Shown piece by piece: positions 7,688-15,361 of a stretch of DNA of 17,182 bases. Within the stretch, counting starts at the first letter, position 1; every line of letters begins with the position of its first letter. A program made the translations under genes and the position numbers. The notes beneath the pieces were generated by a model. That model saw nothing but the letters and a program-made list of their open reading frames with translations. It did not search any database and was not told the origin of the DNA. The stretch is taken from contig JAJYJA010000036.1 of NCBI GenBank assembly GCA_021789795.1, positions 1 to 17,182 of the forward strand. The letters are read 5' to 3'. This stretch comes from Deltaproteobacteria bacterium (lineage in GTDB: Bacteria > Desulfobacterota > Desulfobulbia > Desulfobulbales > VMSU01).

Positions 7688-8728
7688 CTACCTTTGGGCG
7701 AGGTCAACATCTTTGATGGCCTCCAGCCGCGGCGGCCCCGCCGTCTCCGCGAAGACGATCCGGGTCTGATCCAGCAGGCCCAGGGCCTCCAGCCGGCGAA
7801 GACCTGCCCGTCCGCGGCCCAGGAGCAGGGAGCGATCTCGGACCGCCACGGTCAGTTGCCGGGGCCGCTGGGGGAAGGAGGCGAGCCGGCGGCGGAGCTG
7901 GTTGAAAAACACCCTGGTTTTAACCAGCTCGCCAAAGGCGGGATGATGGGGCCCGGCTACCAGGCTGGCCTCAAGCTCCGGGGTGGTTTGCAGGCCGGCG
8001 CGGATGACCGGAATGCCGCGGACGGCCAGGATCTCGACCGCCCGGGCCGCCAGGGCCACCGCCTTGACGAGCGGCAGGGGCCGGTAACGGCCTTGGTGGT
8101 AAAGCGCCGCCAGCCCGCTGTCGGCGAGCACCAGGGCCGGGTGCAGCCGGACGAAGTCGGGCCCCAGCTCGGCCAGCCGCCGGCAGCCGGCCAGGGTGGA
8201 AACGGTGCCCTCCCCCGGCAGGCCCAGCATGAGCTGCGCCCCGACCCTAAGCCCCGCGCCCTTGAGGATGGCGATCGCCGCCTCGCTGTGCCACGCCTCG
8301 TGCCCGCGCCGGCTGAGCCGCAGGGTCTCCGGGTGCAGGGACTGGACGCCCAGCTCGACGGTCTCCACCCCGTACGCCCGCAAGAAGGCGGGGGTCTCCG
8401 GGAAGATGTAGTCGGGACGGGTGGAGAGACGGATGCCATCGACCCGGCCCGCCCGCAGCCAGGGCCGAACAGCGGCCAGCAGACGCTCCTGCTCCTTGAG
8501 CGGCAGGCCGGTGAAGCTGCCCCCGTAGAAGCCCACCTCCACCCGGCGACCCTGGGCCGGCGACCGGGCCAGCCAGGCGCGAATCTCCGCCGCCACCTCC
8601 CCGGCCCCCGGCCCGTCCGCTGTTAACCGCCTGCCGCTTAGAGGCCGCTGGTCGCAGAACAGGCAGCGGTGCGGGCAGCCCAGGTGGGGCAGGAAGACGG
8701 GAATGATGAGCGGCGGGCGCGGCTTCAC
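7688..8728 (-). CDS. Radical SAM protein of the Elp3-like/oxygen-independent group, no acetyltransferase domain
   Basis: 346 residues. The [4Fe-4S]-SAM cysteines are in GCPHRCLFC (Cys18, Cys22, Cys25; CxxxCxxC), followed by the SAM-binding GFYGGSFTG at 66-74, LSTRPDYI near 101-108, the ELGVQSLHPETL stretch and QLMLGLPGEG, all typical of the Elp3/MiaB-like radical SAM core. The GNAT domain that makes true Elp3 a tRNA-modifying acetyltransferase is absent, so the reaction is unknown; related short Elp3-like proteins are often annotated only as radical SAM. It starts with GTG at 8728 and shares one base with the rnc stop codon (TAGTG), so translation is probably coupled to rnc. The last residues (AIKDVDL plus AQR) are encoded partly by the right copy of the 20-bp direct repeat, and its stop lies 2 bp from the palindrome, so the present C-terminus may be a product of that insertion. 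Confidence 0.88.
   Translation of the reverse strand: MKPRPPLIIPVFLPHLGCPHRCLFCDQRPLSGRRLTADGPGAGEVAAEIRAWLARSPAQGRRVEVGFYGGSFTGLPLKEQERLLAAVRPWLRAGRVDGIRLSTRPDYIFPETPAFLRAYGVETVELGVQSLHPETLRLSRRGHEAWHSEAAIAILKGAGLRVGAQLMLGLPGEGTVSTLAGCRRLAELGPDFVRLHPALVLADSGLAALYHQGRYRPLPLVKAVALAARAVEILAVRGIPVIRAGLQTTPELEASLVAGPHHPAFGELVKTRVFFNQLRRRLASFPQRPRQLTVAVRDRSLLLGRGRAGLRRLEALGLLDQTRIVFAETAGPPRLEAIKDVDLAQR
7701..7720. repeat. Right copy of the 20-bp direct repeat, within the 3' end of the radical SAM gene
   Basis: Identical to 7544-7563. Read on the minus strand it encodes the near-terminal residues AIKDVDL of the radical SAM protein. The same residues are readable in the same register in the left copy, as expected if a segment of 157 bp was inserted with duplication of the target. 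Confidence 0.9.
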
Positions 8729-9441
8729 TACGGGCGCAGGCTGGCCAGGGCCAGACCCGCCGCCTTCTGCTCCGCCGCCTTCTTGCTTGAGGCCTGGGCG
8801 GTAGCCACGGTGCGGCCCTGAAGCCGCACCGAGACGGTGAAGGTCTTGGCGTGATCCGGGCCCTCGGCCCGCTCCAGGACATAGAGCGGGGCGCTGTTGA
8901 AGCGGGCCTGGGTCAGCTCCTGCAAGGCGCTCTTGTAGTCGCCCTCGGCCAGCGAGGCCTGGGCCTCGGCGATCCGACCCCGGAAGTGGGCCTCGACCAT
9001 GGCCTGGGCCACGGGGTACCCGCCGTCCAGAAAGACGGCCCCGATCACCGCCTCGTAGGCCGAGGAGAGGATGGAGGCCTTGCCGCGCCCGCCGCCCTGC
9101 TCCTCGCCCCGGCCCAGGCGCAGAAAATCGCCCAGGCCCAGGTCCCGGGCCACCAGGTCAAGATGCCGCTCCTGCACCAGGGCCGAGCGCAGCCTGGTCA
9201 GCTCGCCCTCGCTCATCTGCGGGCCGGAGGCCAGGAGCAGGGCGCCGATCACCAGGTCGAGGACCGCGTCGCCCAGAAACTCCAGGGTCTCGTTGTCGCC
9301 CGCCGGGTCGTGCGGGTGTTCGACCCGATAGGAACGATGGGTTAAGGCCCGCGCCAGGAGCCGGGGATCTTGGAAGCGATGGCCGAGCCGGGCGGCCAGG
9401 GCCTGGGGATGGTCGGGAGACGAGGACAACCCGTTCACCAC
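8728..9441 (-). CDS. rnc: Ribonuclease III
   Basis: 237 residues, standard length. It cleaves double-stranded RNA in rRNA precursors, antisense pairs and structured leaders. The family signature NETLEFLGDAVLDL is at 50-63, giving the catalytic Glu54 and Asp58, and the second acidic helix SILSSAYEAVIGAVFLDGG holds Glu130. The C-terminal dsRNA-binding domain runs from about 166 (DYKSALQEL) to ASSKKAAEQKAA. One oddity: the residue equivalent to E. coli Asp114, a metal-binding position, is Ser127 (ILSSAYEA where most relatives have ILADxxEA). Initiation is at GTG, either 9441 or the next codon 9438; the latter gives a classical GTGA four-base overlap with the glnD stop. Neither has a clear ribosome site, which supports coupling to glnD translation. 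Confidence 0.95.
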   Translation of the reverse strand: MVNGLSSSPDHPQALAARLGHRFQDPRLLARALTHRSYRVEHPHDPAGDNETLEFLGDAVLDLVIGALLLASGPQMSEGELTRLRSALVQERHLDLVARDLGLGDFLRLGRGEEQGGGRGKASILSSAYEAVIGAVFLDGGYPVAQAMVEAHFRGRIAEAQASLAEGDYKSALQELTQARFNSAPLYVLERAEGPDHAKTFTVSVRLQGRTVATAQASSKKAAEQKAAGLALASLRP

Positions 9442-11981
9442 TGGGTGGCGTGCAGGAGGCTCTGCCGGATCTCCTCGATGAACTCCTTGTCGGTGATCTT
9501 CTCGGCCCCGCAGTCCAGGACGTAAAACACCTCCACCACCTGATCGGAGCGGGTGCCGATCTTGGCCCGGAAGACGTTGATCTGAAAGTCGGCGAAGACG
9601 CGGGTGATGGCGTAGGAGATGCCGGGCCGGTTGGCGGCGTACACCTCGATTACGGTGTAGGTCTCGGAGACCTCGTTGTCGAACACCACCTTGGCGGGCG
9701 GCTGGCTCTTGGCCGGGGCCTTGCGGCTGGCCCGATGCCGCTGGCGCAGCCGGAACTCCAGGCCCAGACGGTGGTTGATCGCCCGGTGCAGGTCGCTCTC
9801 GAATTGCCGCCAGTCCTGATCGGCGTGGGACTTGTCGAAGATGGGCTGGACGTTGATCACGTCCACCACCGTACCGTCCGGCCAGGTAAAGATCTGGGCC
9901 GAGAGCAGGCGCAGGTTGTTTAGGGAGACCACCCCGCAGATCTTAGACAAGAGTCCGGGCCGATCCCTGGTCAGGATCAGCAGCGACCAGTGGGCCTCAC
10001 GCTCCCTGGGCCGCACGATCAGGCCGGTTGCGGTCAGACCCCGGCTGGCGGCGATGTGCCCGGCGATCTCGTCCGGGGCGAAGTTCAACAGGTAGTCGTC
10101 GGGCAGGGTCTTCAGGTCGAGGGGGCAGTCGCCCGGCAGGTGGGCGGTCACCTTCTCCCTGATCCACTGGATGCCGGTGTGCAGGTCCTGGGGGGCGTCG
10201 CCCGCCTTCTCCAGCAGCAGGGCGATCTTCAGGTAGAGGTCGAGCAGCAGGGCGGCCTTCCAGTCGTTCCACACCGTGGGGCCGGTGGCCATGGCGTCGG
10301 CGATGGAGAGGAGGTAGAGCAGGGCTAGCCGCTCCGGGGTGCCCACCAGTTGGGCGGCGCGCTGGATCAGCACCGGGTCCTCCAGGTCGCGACGCAGGGC
10401 GGTGTGGGTCAGGAAGAGGTGATTGGCCACCGCGAACTCCACCAAGCCCCGCTCGTCCTTGTCCAGGCCCAGCCTAAGGCCGATCTGGGCGGCCAGCTCC
10501 GCCCCCCGGCGCTCGTGGCCGGCGCCGTAACCCTTGCCGATGTCGTGCAGCAGCCCGGCCAGGAAGAGCAGCCGGGGGGCGGACAGGATGGCGAAGATGT
10601 TGGCCTGCTCCCCGGCCAGTTGATGCAGGGTGGCCACGGTCTGGAGCAGGTGGAGATCAACGGTGAAGACGTGATAGATGTCGTGCTGGGCCAGGGACTT
10701 GAGGTGGGCGAACTCCGGCAGGTAGGCGGTCAAAAGCCCGCACTCCAGCATCGACTCCAGTACGGACAGGGGCGCCTTGTCCTGGCTGAGGATGTCGATG
10801 AACATCCGGGCCAGGTGGGGATCACTCCGGAAGCCGTCGTCCACCAGGGCCAAGTTGGCGCTGACCAGCTTCCGGGTCTGATGGTGCACCGGCAGGCCGG
10901 AGCGGGCGGAGTAAAGGAAAATTTTCAGCAGAATTTGCCGGTTTTCTTGCAGCTTATCGGCGCCGACCAGCCGGACGCGGCCCCGGCGGGCCACGATGCC
11001 GGGCTCGAATTCCTCTTCCTCCTCGGCCTGGCCAGGCTGGGCGCTTAAAAACTCGTGGACGTGCTCGAAGAACAGGTCGGTGATGGTGACGATGGTCTGG
11101 AGGTGGGAATAGACCTGGCGCATGAAGTGCTCCACGTCCATGATCCCCTTGGTGCTGCGGTAACTAAGCGCCTTGGCGATCTCCTCCTGATGCTCGAAGT
11201 AGAGCTGGTCGTTCTTGCGGCCACTGAGGTAGTGCAGGCGGTTACGGATGACGATCAAGCCCTCCCAGGCCTCCTCGAAGGCCCGGTGCTCGTCCTCGGT
11301 GAGCAGGCCGGCCTCGCGAAGCGAGGCCAGGTCCTTGAGCCCGAAGACCACCTTGGCGGTCCAGAGCATGGCCTGGATGTCGCGCAGGCCGCCCCGGATC
11401 TCCTTGATGTGCGGCTCCAGGCGGTAGCTGTGCAGGCCGTAGCGGCGGTGGCGCTCCTCCCGGTGGCCGAGCATGTCCTCCAGGAAGGCCAGGCGCTGGC
11501 CGTCGATGAAGCGGCGCCGGTAAGCCTCCCGCAACTGGTCAAACAGGGGCTGGTCGCCGGTGAGCAGACGGGCGTCGAGCAGGGAGACCCGGAGGAAGAA
11601 GTCGCCCGCCGCGTCGGTCAGGCAGGCCTCCACGGTGCGGACGCTGTGGCCCACCTCCAGGCCGGCGTCCCACAGGGGGTAGAAGATGGCTTGGGTAACG
11701 GCGGGCAGGGCGGCCTCGACCTCGGGCCGGTAGAGGAGCAGCAGGTCGATGTCGGAGAAGGGGAACAGCTCACTGCGCCCGTAACCGCCTACCGCCACCA
11801 GGGCCAGGCCGCTCGCCGCCTCCGGGCAATCGGCGAACTTGCGGATCAGGTGGCTGTCGATGAGCTGGGTGTGCTCGGCGAGCAGGTCCCGGCCCTGGAG
11901 GCCCTGCCGCCACAAGACCTCCAGGATCTCGCGCCGGGTGCGGAGGCTGGCGGGATCGACGGCGGCGGATTCAAGGCGCAT
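9435..11981 (-). CDS. glnD: [Protein-PII] uridylyltransferase/uridylyl-removing enzyme
   Basis: 848 residues, the usual length. This bifunctional nitrogen sensor uridylylates PII when glutamine is low and removes UMP when it is high. The nucleotidyltransferase centre is VAVGGYGRSELFPFSDIDLLLL (Gly65-Gly66, Asp77, Asp79). The GlnD-specific EPHIKEIRGGLRDIQAMLW lies at 189-207, and the HD phosphohydrolase motif for removal is LLHDIGKG, with His479-Asp480. Two ACT domains for glutamine binding occupy about 665-740 and 775-845 (TRDRPGLLSKI and AANRPGISYAI). A short acidic run (residues 320-326) lies between the nucleotidyltransferase and HD parts. The ATG at 11981 is 3 nt after the glnK stop, so the enzyme is made next to its own substrate, while its stop overlaps the start of rnc. 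The ribosome site is weak. Confidence 0.97.
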   Translation of the reverse strand: MRLESAAVDPASLRTRREILEVLWRQGLQGRDLLAEHTQLIDSHLIRKFADCPEAASGLALVAVGGYGRSELFPFSDIDLLLLYRPEVEAALPAVTQAIFYPLWDAGLEVGHSVRTVEACLTDAAGDFFLRVSLLDARLLTGDQPLFDQLREAYRRRFIDGQRLAFLEDMLGHREERHRRYGLHSYRLEPHIKEIRGGLRDIQAMLWTAKVVFGLKDLASLREAGLLTEDEHRAFEEAWEGLIVIRNRLHYLSGRKNDQLYFEHQEEIAKALSYRSTKGIMDVEHFMRQVYSHLQTIVTITDLFFEHVHEFLSAQPGQAEEEEEFEPGIVARRGRVRLVGADKLQENRQILLKIFLYSARSGLPVHHQTRKLVSANLALVDDGFRSDPHLARMFIDILSQDKAPLSVLESMLECGLLTAYLPEFAHLKSLAQHDIYHVFTVDLHLLQTVATLHQLAGEQANIFAILSAPRLLFLAGLLHDIGKGYGAGHERRGAELAAQIGLRLGLDKDERGLVEFAVANHLFLTHTALRRDLEDPVLIQRAAQLVGTPERLALLYLLSIADAMATGPTVWNDWKAALLLDLYLKIALLLEKAGDAPQDLHTGIQWIREKVTAHLPGDCPLDLKTLPDDYLLNFAPDEIAGHIAASRGLTATGLIVRPREREAHWSLLILTRDRPGLLSKICGVVSLNNLRLLSAQIFTWPDGTVVDVINVQPIFDKSHADQDWRQFESDLHRAINHRLGLEFRLRQRHRASRKAPAKSQPPAKVVFDNEVSETYTVIEVYAANRPGISYAITRVFADFQINVFRAKIGTRSDQVVEVFYVLDCGAEKITDKEFIEEIRQSLLHATQW

Positions 11982-11984
11982 GGA

Positions 11985-12323
11985 TCAGATGGCGCTCTTG
12001 CCCTTTTCGCCGGTCCGCACCCGGATAACGTCCTCCACCGGCAGGACAAAGATCTTGCCGTCGCCGATCTTGCCAGTCAGGGCGGCCTGGCGGATGCACT
12101 CGATCACCTCCTCCACCTGCTCGGCCTCGACGATCAGCTCCAGCTTGACCTTGGGGATGAAATCGACCACATACTCGGCGCCGCGGTAGATCTCCTTGTG
12201 GCCCTTCTGACGGCCATAGCCCTTGACCTCGGACAGGGTCATCCCCTTGATTCCCTTGGCGTTTAGGGCCTCCTTGACATCGTCCAGCTTGAAGGGCTTG
12301 ATGATCGCTTCGATCTTTTTCAT
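11985..12323 (-). CDS. glnK: Nitrogen regulatory protein PII
   Basis: 112 residues, full length. This trimeric signal protein binds ATP/ADP and 2-oxoglutarate and docks on AmtB to block ammonium entry under nitrogen sufficiency. The T-loop GYGRQKGHKEIYRGAEY carries Tyr51, the residue uridylylated by GlnD. The B-loop TGKIGDGK is at 83-90 and the C-loop arginines are Arg101 and Arg103 in VIRVRTGEKG. Position directly after amtB supports the GlnK role; on sequence alone it could equally be called GlnB. The ATG at 12323 is preceded by ACGGAG with suitable spacing, a better ribosome site than those of the genes downstream. It follows amtB by 60 nt and precedes glnD by 3 nt. Confidence 0.95.
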   Translation of the reverse strand: MKKIEAIIKPFKLDDVKEALNAKGIKGMTLSEVKGYGRQKGHKEIYRGAEYVVDFIPKVKLELIVEAEQVEEVIECIRQAALTGKIGDGKIFVLPVEDVIRVRTGEKGKSAI

Positions 12324-12383
12324 AAGTGGTCTCCGTTAGGACGGCGGCGGGGCGAAGGCCGCCTCGCCGTCTTGACACCGTCC

Positions 12384-13607
<1,224 letters not shown>

Positions 13608-13718
13608 CTTCGCTCCTTTTCGCTGTCATTTGCTCGTTGGGGAGGAAAGGCCACCCGCCCGCCGCCGGCGCCCCCTCCCTCGCCGGATATAGCCGACGAG
13701 AAAAATCACGCCTTGTTA

Positions 13719-13734
13719 AGCAAGAAACATACCA
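13719..13734 (-). promoter_or_regulatory. Sigma-54 (-24/-12) promoter for amtB-glnK-glnD
   Basis: On the minus strand the site reads TGGTATGTTTCTTGCT. It has the invariant GG and GC at the required 10-nt separation and the TTGCT of the -12 element; the family consensus is TGGCAC-N5-TTGC(A/T). The mismatches are at two -24 flanking positions. Transcription would start near 13707, leaving a leader of about 100 nt before amtB. Sigma-54 control of amtB-glnK through NtrC is established in many proteobacteria. No full NtrC palindrome (GCAC-N7-GTGC) is visible upstream. Confidence 0.65.
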
Positions 13735-13748
13735 TTATCTGAAACTGT

Positions 13749-13831
13749 ACAACAATTGGTTAATTTAACTTATAAAAATCTCAAGACAACAATGGGAATC
13801 TGCCGCTTTACTTATTGCATTATTGTCTTAA
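13749..13831. repeat. Repeated ACAAyAAT motifs, two direct and one inverted, upstream of the amtB promoter
   Basis: ACAACAAT occurs at 13749-13756 and again at 13786-13793; its inverse ATTATTGT is at 13819-13826 with one change. The second and third copies extend to 13-bp inverted arms (13781-13793 and 13819-13831) with two mismatches and 25 bp between. They lie about 15 to 100 bp upstream of the -24 element, where activators of sigma-54 promoters bind. Binding of any protein is inference. Confidence 0.4.
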
Positions 13832-13880
13832 ATGGCATTTTTTATAACAAAAATGAATAGCGATTATGGCTGGCAGCGAC

Positions 13881-13898
13881 AAAATGGCCGAGGGGCCA
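13881..13898 (-). terminator. Weak Rho-independent terminator-like hairpin after the flagellar operon
   Basis: On the minus strand TGGCC, a CCTC loop and GGCCA are followed by TTTT. The stem is only 5 bp and the T-run short, so activity is doubtful, but the position, about 120 nt after the stop of the FliL-like gene and before the amtB promoter, is right. Confidence 0.3.
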
Positions 13899-14017
13899 GG
13901 ACGACGAAAATAGGCGGCAATCCCCTGTCGGCACAGGGAGATACGGAGAGGGGCGCCAGACGGGCCGGGCGGAGGAATGGGGGGGGAAGGGGCCTTGAAT
14001 TTACAAACTTGTGCGGA

Positions 14018-14809
14018 TCAGAGGATCTGGTAGCGATCCACGGTGATGGCGTCCAGGGGCAGACCGGGCCACTGCTTGAGCACCCAGGCCTTGAGGCGGC
14101 TGCCTAAGGCGCCCCGGTCCAGGGCGTAGCGCCGCAGGTCATCGGGAGGCTGATTGAGGTAGAACTGATAGAGGGTCTCGCGGACCAGGGTTTCCTTGTC
14201 GGTGGGGGGCATGACCTCCGGGGCGAGCTTCAGCACCAGGGTGAGATCGTTGGCGATGAGGAGGGGCCCCTGGCCCTTGCCGCCCTCGGCATGGATCAGC
14301 AGGGAGGGGAAGCGCCATTTCTTGCGCAGGATCAAGCGCCGGCCCAGCGGCTCTGGCGGACTGGCCACCGGTGCCGGCGATGGGGCGTAGGCTTTAGGCG
14401 GCGGGGTCGAGGCCGAAGTCGGGCCCGCCGCCTTGACGATCCGTTGGGCGGCGGTCTGGGCTGGAGGTTTGGTCGGGGGGTGGTGGAACAAGAAGAACAG
14501 GGCCAGGCCCAGGAGCAACGGGCCGCCCAGGAGCAACAGCCGCAGCGGCAGGGAGAGGGCCCGCAGCCGTTCGCTCAGGCCACGGGAAGGGCCGCGATCC
14601 TCCCCCTCGGCCTTCTGGCCGGCGGCGGGAGACGGCCCGGCGGGGGACTCGTCCGCCACCTCGGGCAGGAAGAAGTCACTGGTGGCCTCCGCCTTGGGCG
14701 AGGCCTGGATGTCGGCCTCGAAGGCCTCGCCCCAGTCGTCGCCAATGTCGCTGTTGAAGATGGTCGGCTGGCCGGGTTTATTCTCTTCCTGCTCCGGTTG
14801 CTCAGCCAT
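14018..14809 (-). CDS. Single-pass membrane protein with FliL-like C-terminal part, flagellar operon
   Basis: 263 residues. Residues 1-85 are a polar, acidic cytoplasmic part with a DDWGEAFE motif at 24-31; 86-108 is one transmembrane helix (LPLRLLLLGGPLLLGLALFF). Residues 110-155 are a proline/alanine-rich linker, and 157-263 form a periplasmic domain. The last 75 residues (LTLVLKLAPEV, then VRETLYQFYLNQPPDDLRRYAL, ending AITVDRYQIL) follow the secondary-structure order and some residues of the FliL domain: a strand, a helix with two short-chain-rich turns, a second helix and a final strand. FliL supports stator function near the basal body. It starts 12 nt after the cheY stop, so it belongs to the flagellar transcript. 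The FliL assignment is weak; a hypothetical protein of this clade that merely travels with cheY is the alternative. Confidence 0.55.
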   Translation of the reverse strand: MAEQPEQEENKPGQPTIFNSDIGDDWGEAFEADIQASPKAEATSDFFLPEVADESPAGPSPAAGQKAEGEDRGPSRGLSERLRALSLPLRLLLLGGPLLLGLALFFLFHHPPTKPPAQTAAQRIVKAAGPTSASTPPPKAYAPSPAPVASPPEPLGRRLILRKKWRFPSLLIHAEGGKGQGPLLIANDLTLVLKLAPEVMPPTDKETLVRETLYQFYLNQPPDDLRRYALDRGALGSRLKAWVLKQWPGLPLDAITVDRYQIL

Positions 14810-14821
14810 GGCCAGCAGCGC

Positions 14822-15202
14822 TTAGCAGCCCAACACCTTGTTTATCTTTTCGCCCAAGGTGTCGGCGGTGAAGGGTTTGACGATGTACTGGCTGACCTTG
14901 GCCTTGACCGCCATGATGATGTTCTCCTGCTGGGCCTCGGCGGTCACCATGATGAAGGGGGTCGAGGCCCACTCCGGGTTGGCGCGCACGTTTTTCAGCA
15001 GTTCGAGGCCGGTCATCTTGGGCATGTTCCAGTCGGAGATGATGAGCCCCACCTTCTCCTGCTTGAGGACGTTGATGGCGCTGGTTCCGTCGTCGGCCTC
15101 GATGACGTTTTTGTAGCCCAGTTGGGTCAGGATGTTCTTCACGATCCGCCGCATGGTGGCGAAGTCATCGACGATGAGAACCTTTATGCTAGTATCTGGC
15201 AT
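14822..15202 (-). CDS. cheY: Chemotaxis response regulator CheY
   Basis: 126 residues, a single receiver domain. The phospho-acceptor is Asp57 in LIISDWNMPKMTG, the acidic pocket is Asp12-Asp13, Thr87 is in MVTAEA and Lys109 in VKPFT, exactly the E. coli CheY numbering. Phosphorylated CheY binds the flagellar switch and changes rotation. MRRIVKNIL after the acidic pair is typical of flagellar CheY rather than transcription regulators. An upstream ATG at 15274 would add 24 residues, but the added residues have no receiver character, while the ATG at 15202 has a strong GAGGGA site. It lies 159 nt after fliA and 12 nt before the FliL-like gene. Confidence 0.94.
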   Translation of the reverse strand: MPDTSIKVLIVDDFATMRRIVKNILTQLGYKNVIEADDGTSAINVLKQEKVGLIISDWNMPKMTGLELLKNVRANPEWASTPFIMVTAEAQQENIIMAVKAKVSQYIVKPFTADTLGEKINKVLGC

Positions 15203-15206
15203 TCTG

Positions 15207-15212
15207 TCCCTC
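15207..15212 (-). promoter_or_regulatory. Ribosome binding site that decides the cheY start
   Basis: GAGGGA on the minus strand, four bases before the ATG at 15202. The alternative ATG at 15274 has no comparable site, so the shorter CheY is preferred. Confidence 0.7.
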
Positions 15213-15263
15213 GGTATGCAAAAAGTGCCGACAAAGGCGGAGATACGGCCCGTTGACTGCTCC

Positions 15264-15293
15264 ATCATAGCCAACTATCACGGACAAACGCAA
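15264..15293 (-). promoter_or_regulatory. Possible sigma-70-type promoter for cheY
   Basis: On the minus strand TTGCGT (15293-15288), an 18-nt spacer and TATGAT (15269-15264) resemble -35 and -10 boxes. The -10 is close to consensus, the -35 only half matches. It lies in the only large gap of the flagellar block, and transcription would begin about 55 nt before cheY. No exact sigma-28 or sigma-54 site was found in this gap. Confidence 0.33.
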
Positions 15294-15361
15294 CGAAATT
15301 TTGCGCGCCAGAAAAAGTTGGCCAAATCGGCGGGTTGGGCGGGCTTAACGGGGGAAGGGGC

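Larger units (their letters stand above)
13608..14017. other. Gene-free spacer of about 410 bp upstream of amtB, partly AT-rich
   Basis: No credible gene lies here. The part 13700-13860 is clearly richer in A+T than the rest of the window and holds the sigma-54 promoter and repeated ACAAyAAT motifs. The part 13861-14017 holds a weak terminator-like hairpin for the flagellar operon and otherwise nothing I can interpret. A 91-codon open frame beginning at 13832 on the plus strand runs into the antisense of the FliL-like gene and is not convincing. Confidence 0.7.

Noticed and set aside
7483..7710. Minus-strand open frame of 75 codons across the palindrome
   Set aside because: It consists of the element and its direct repeat plus the out-of-frame start of rpoH; no ribosome site or domain supports expression.
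13923..13938. Perfect 6-bp hairpin CCCTGT-CGGC-ACAGGG in the spacer downstream of the flagellar operon
   Set aside because: No T-run follows on the minus strand, so it is not called a terminator; short stems like this are expected by chance in GC-rich DNA.
15213..15232. Sigma-54-like sequence TCGGCACTTTTTGCAT upstream of cheY on the minus strand
   Set aside because: The GG and GC are only 8 nt apart instead of the required 10, and sigma-54 promoters do not tolerate this spacing well.
15330..15356. Sigma-28-like GCCGATTT with an upstream TAAG on the minus strand before cheY
   Set aside because: The spacing between the -35-like and -10-like parts is about 3 nt too short and both boxes are imperfect.
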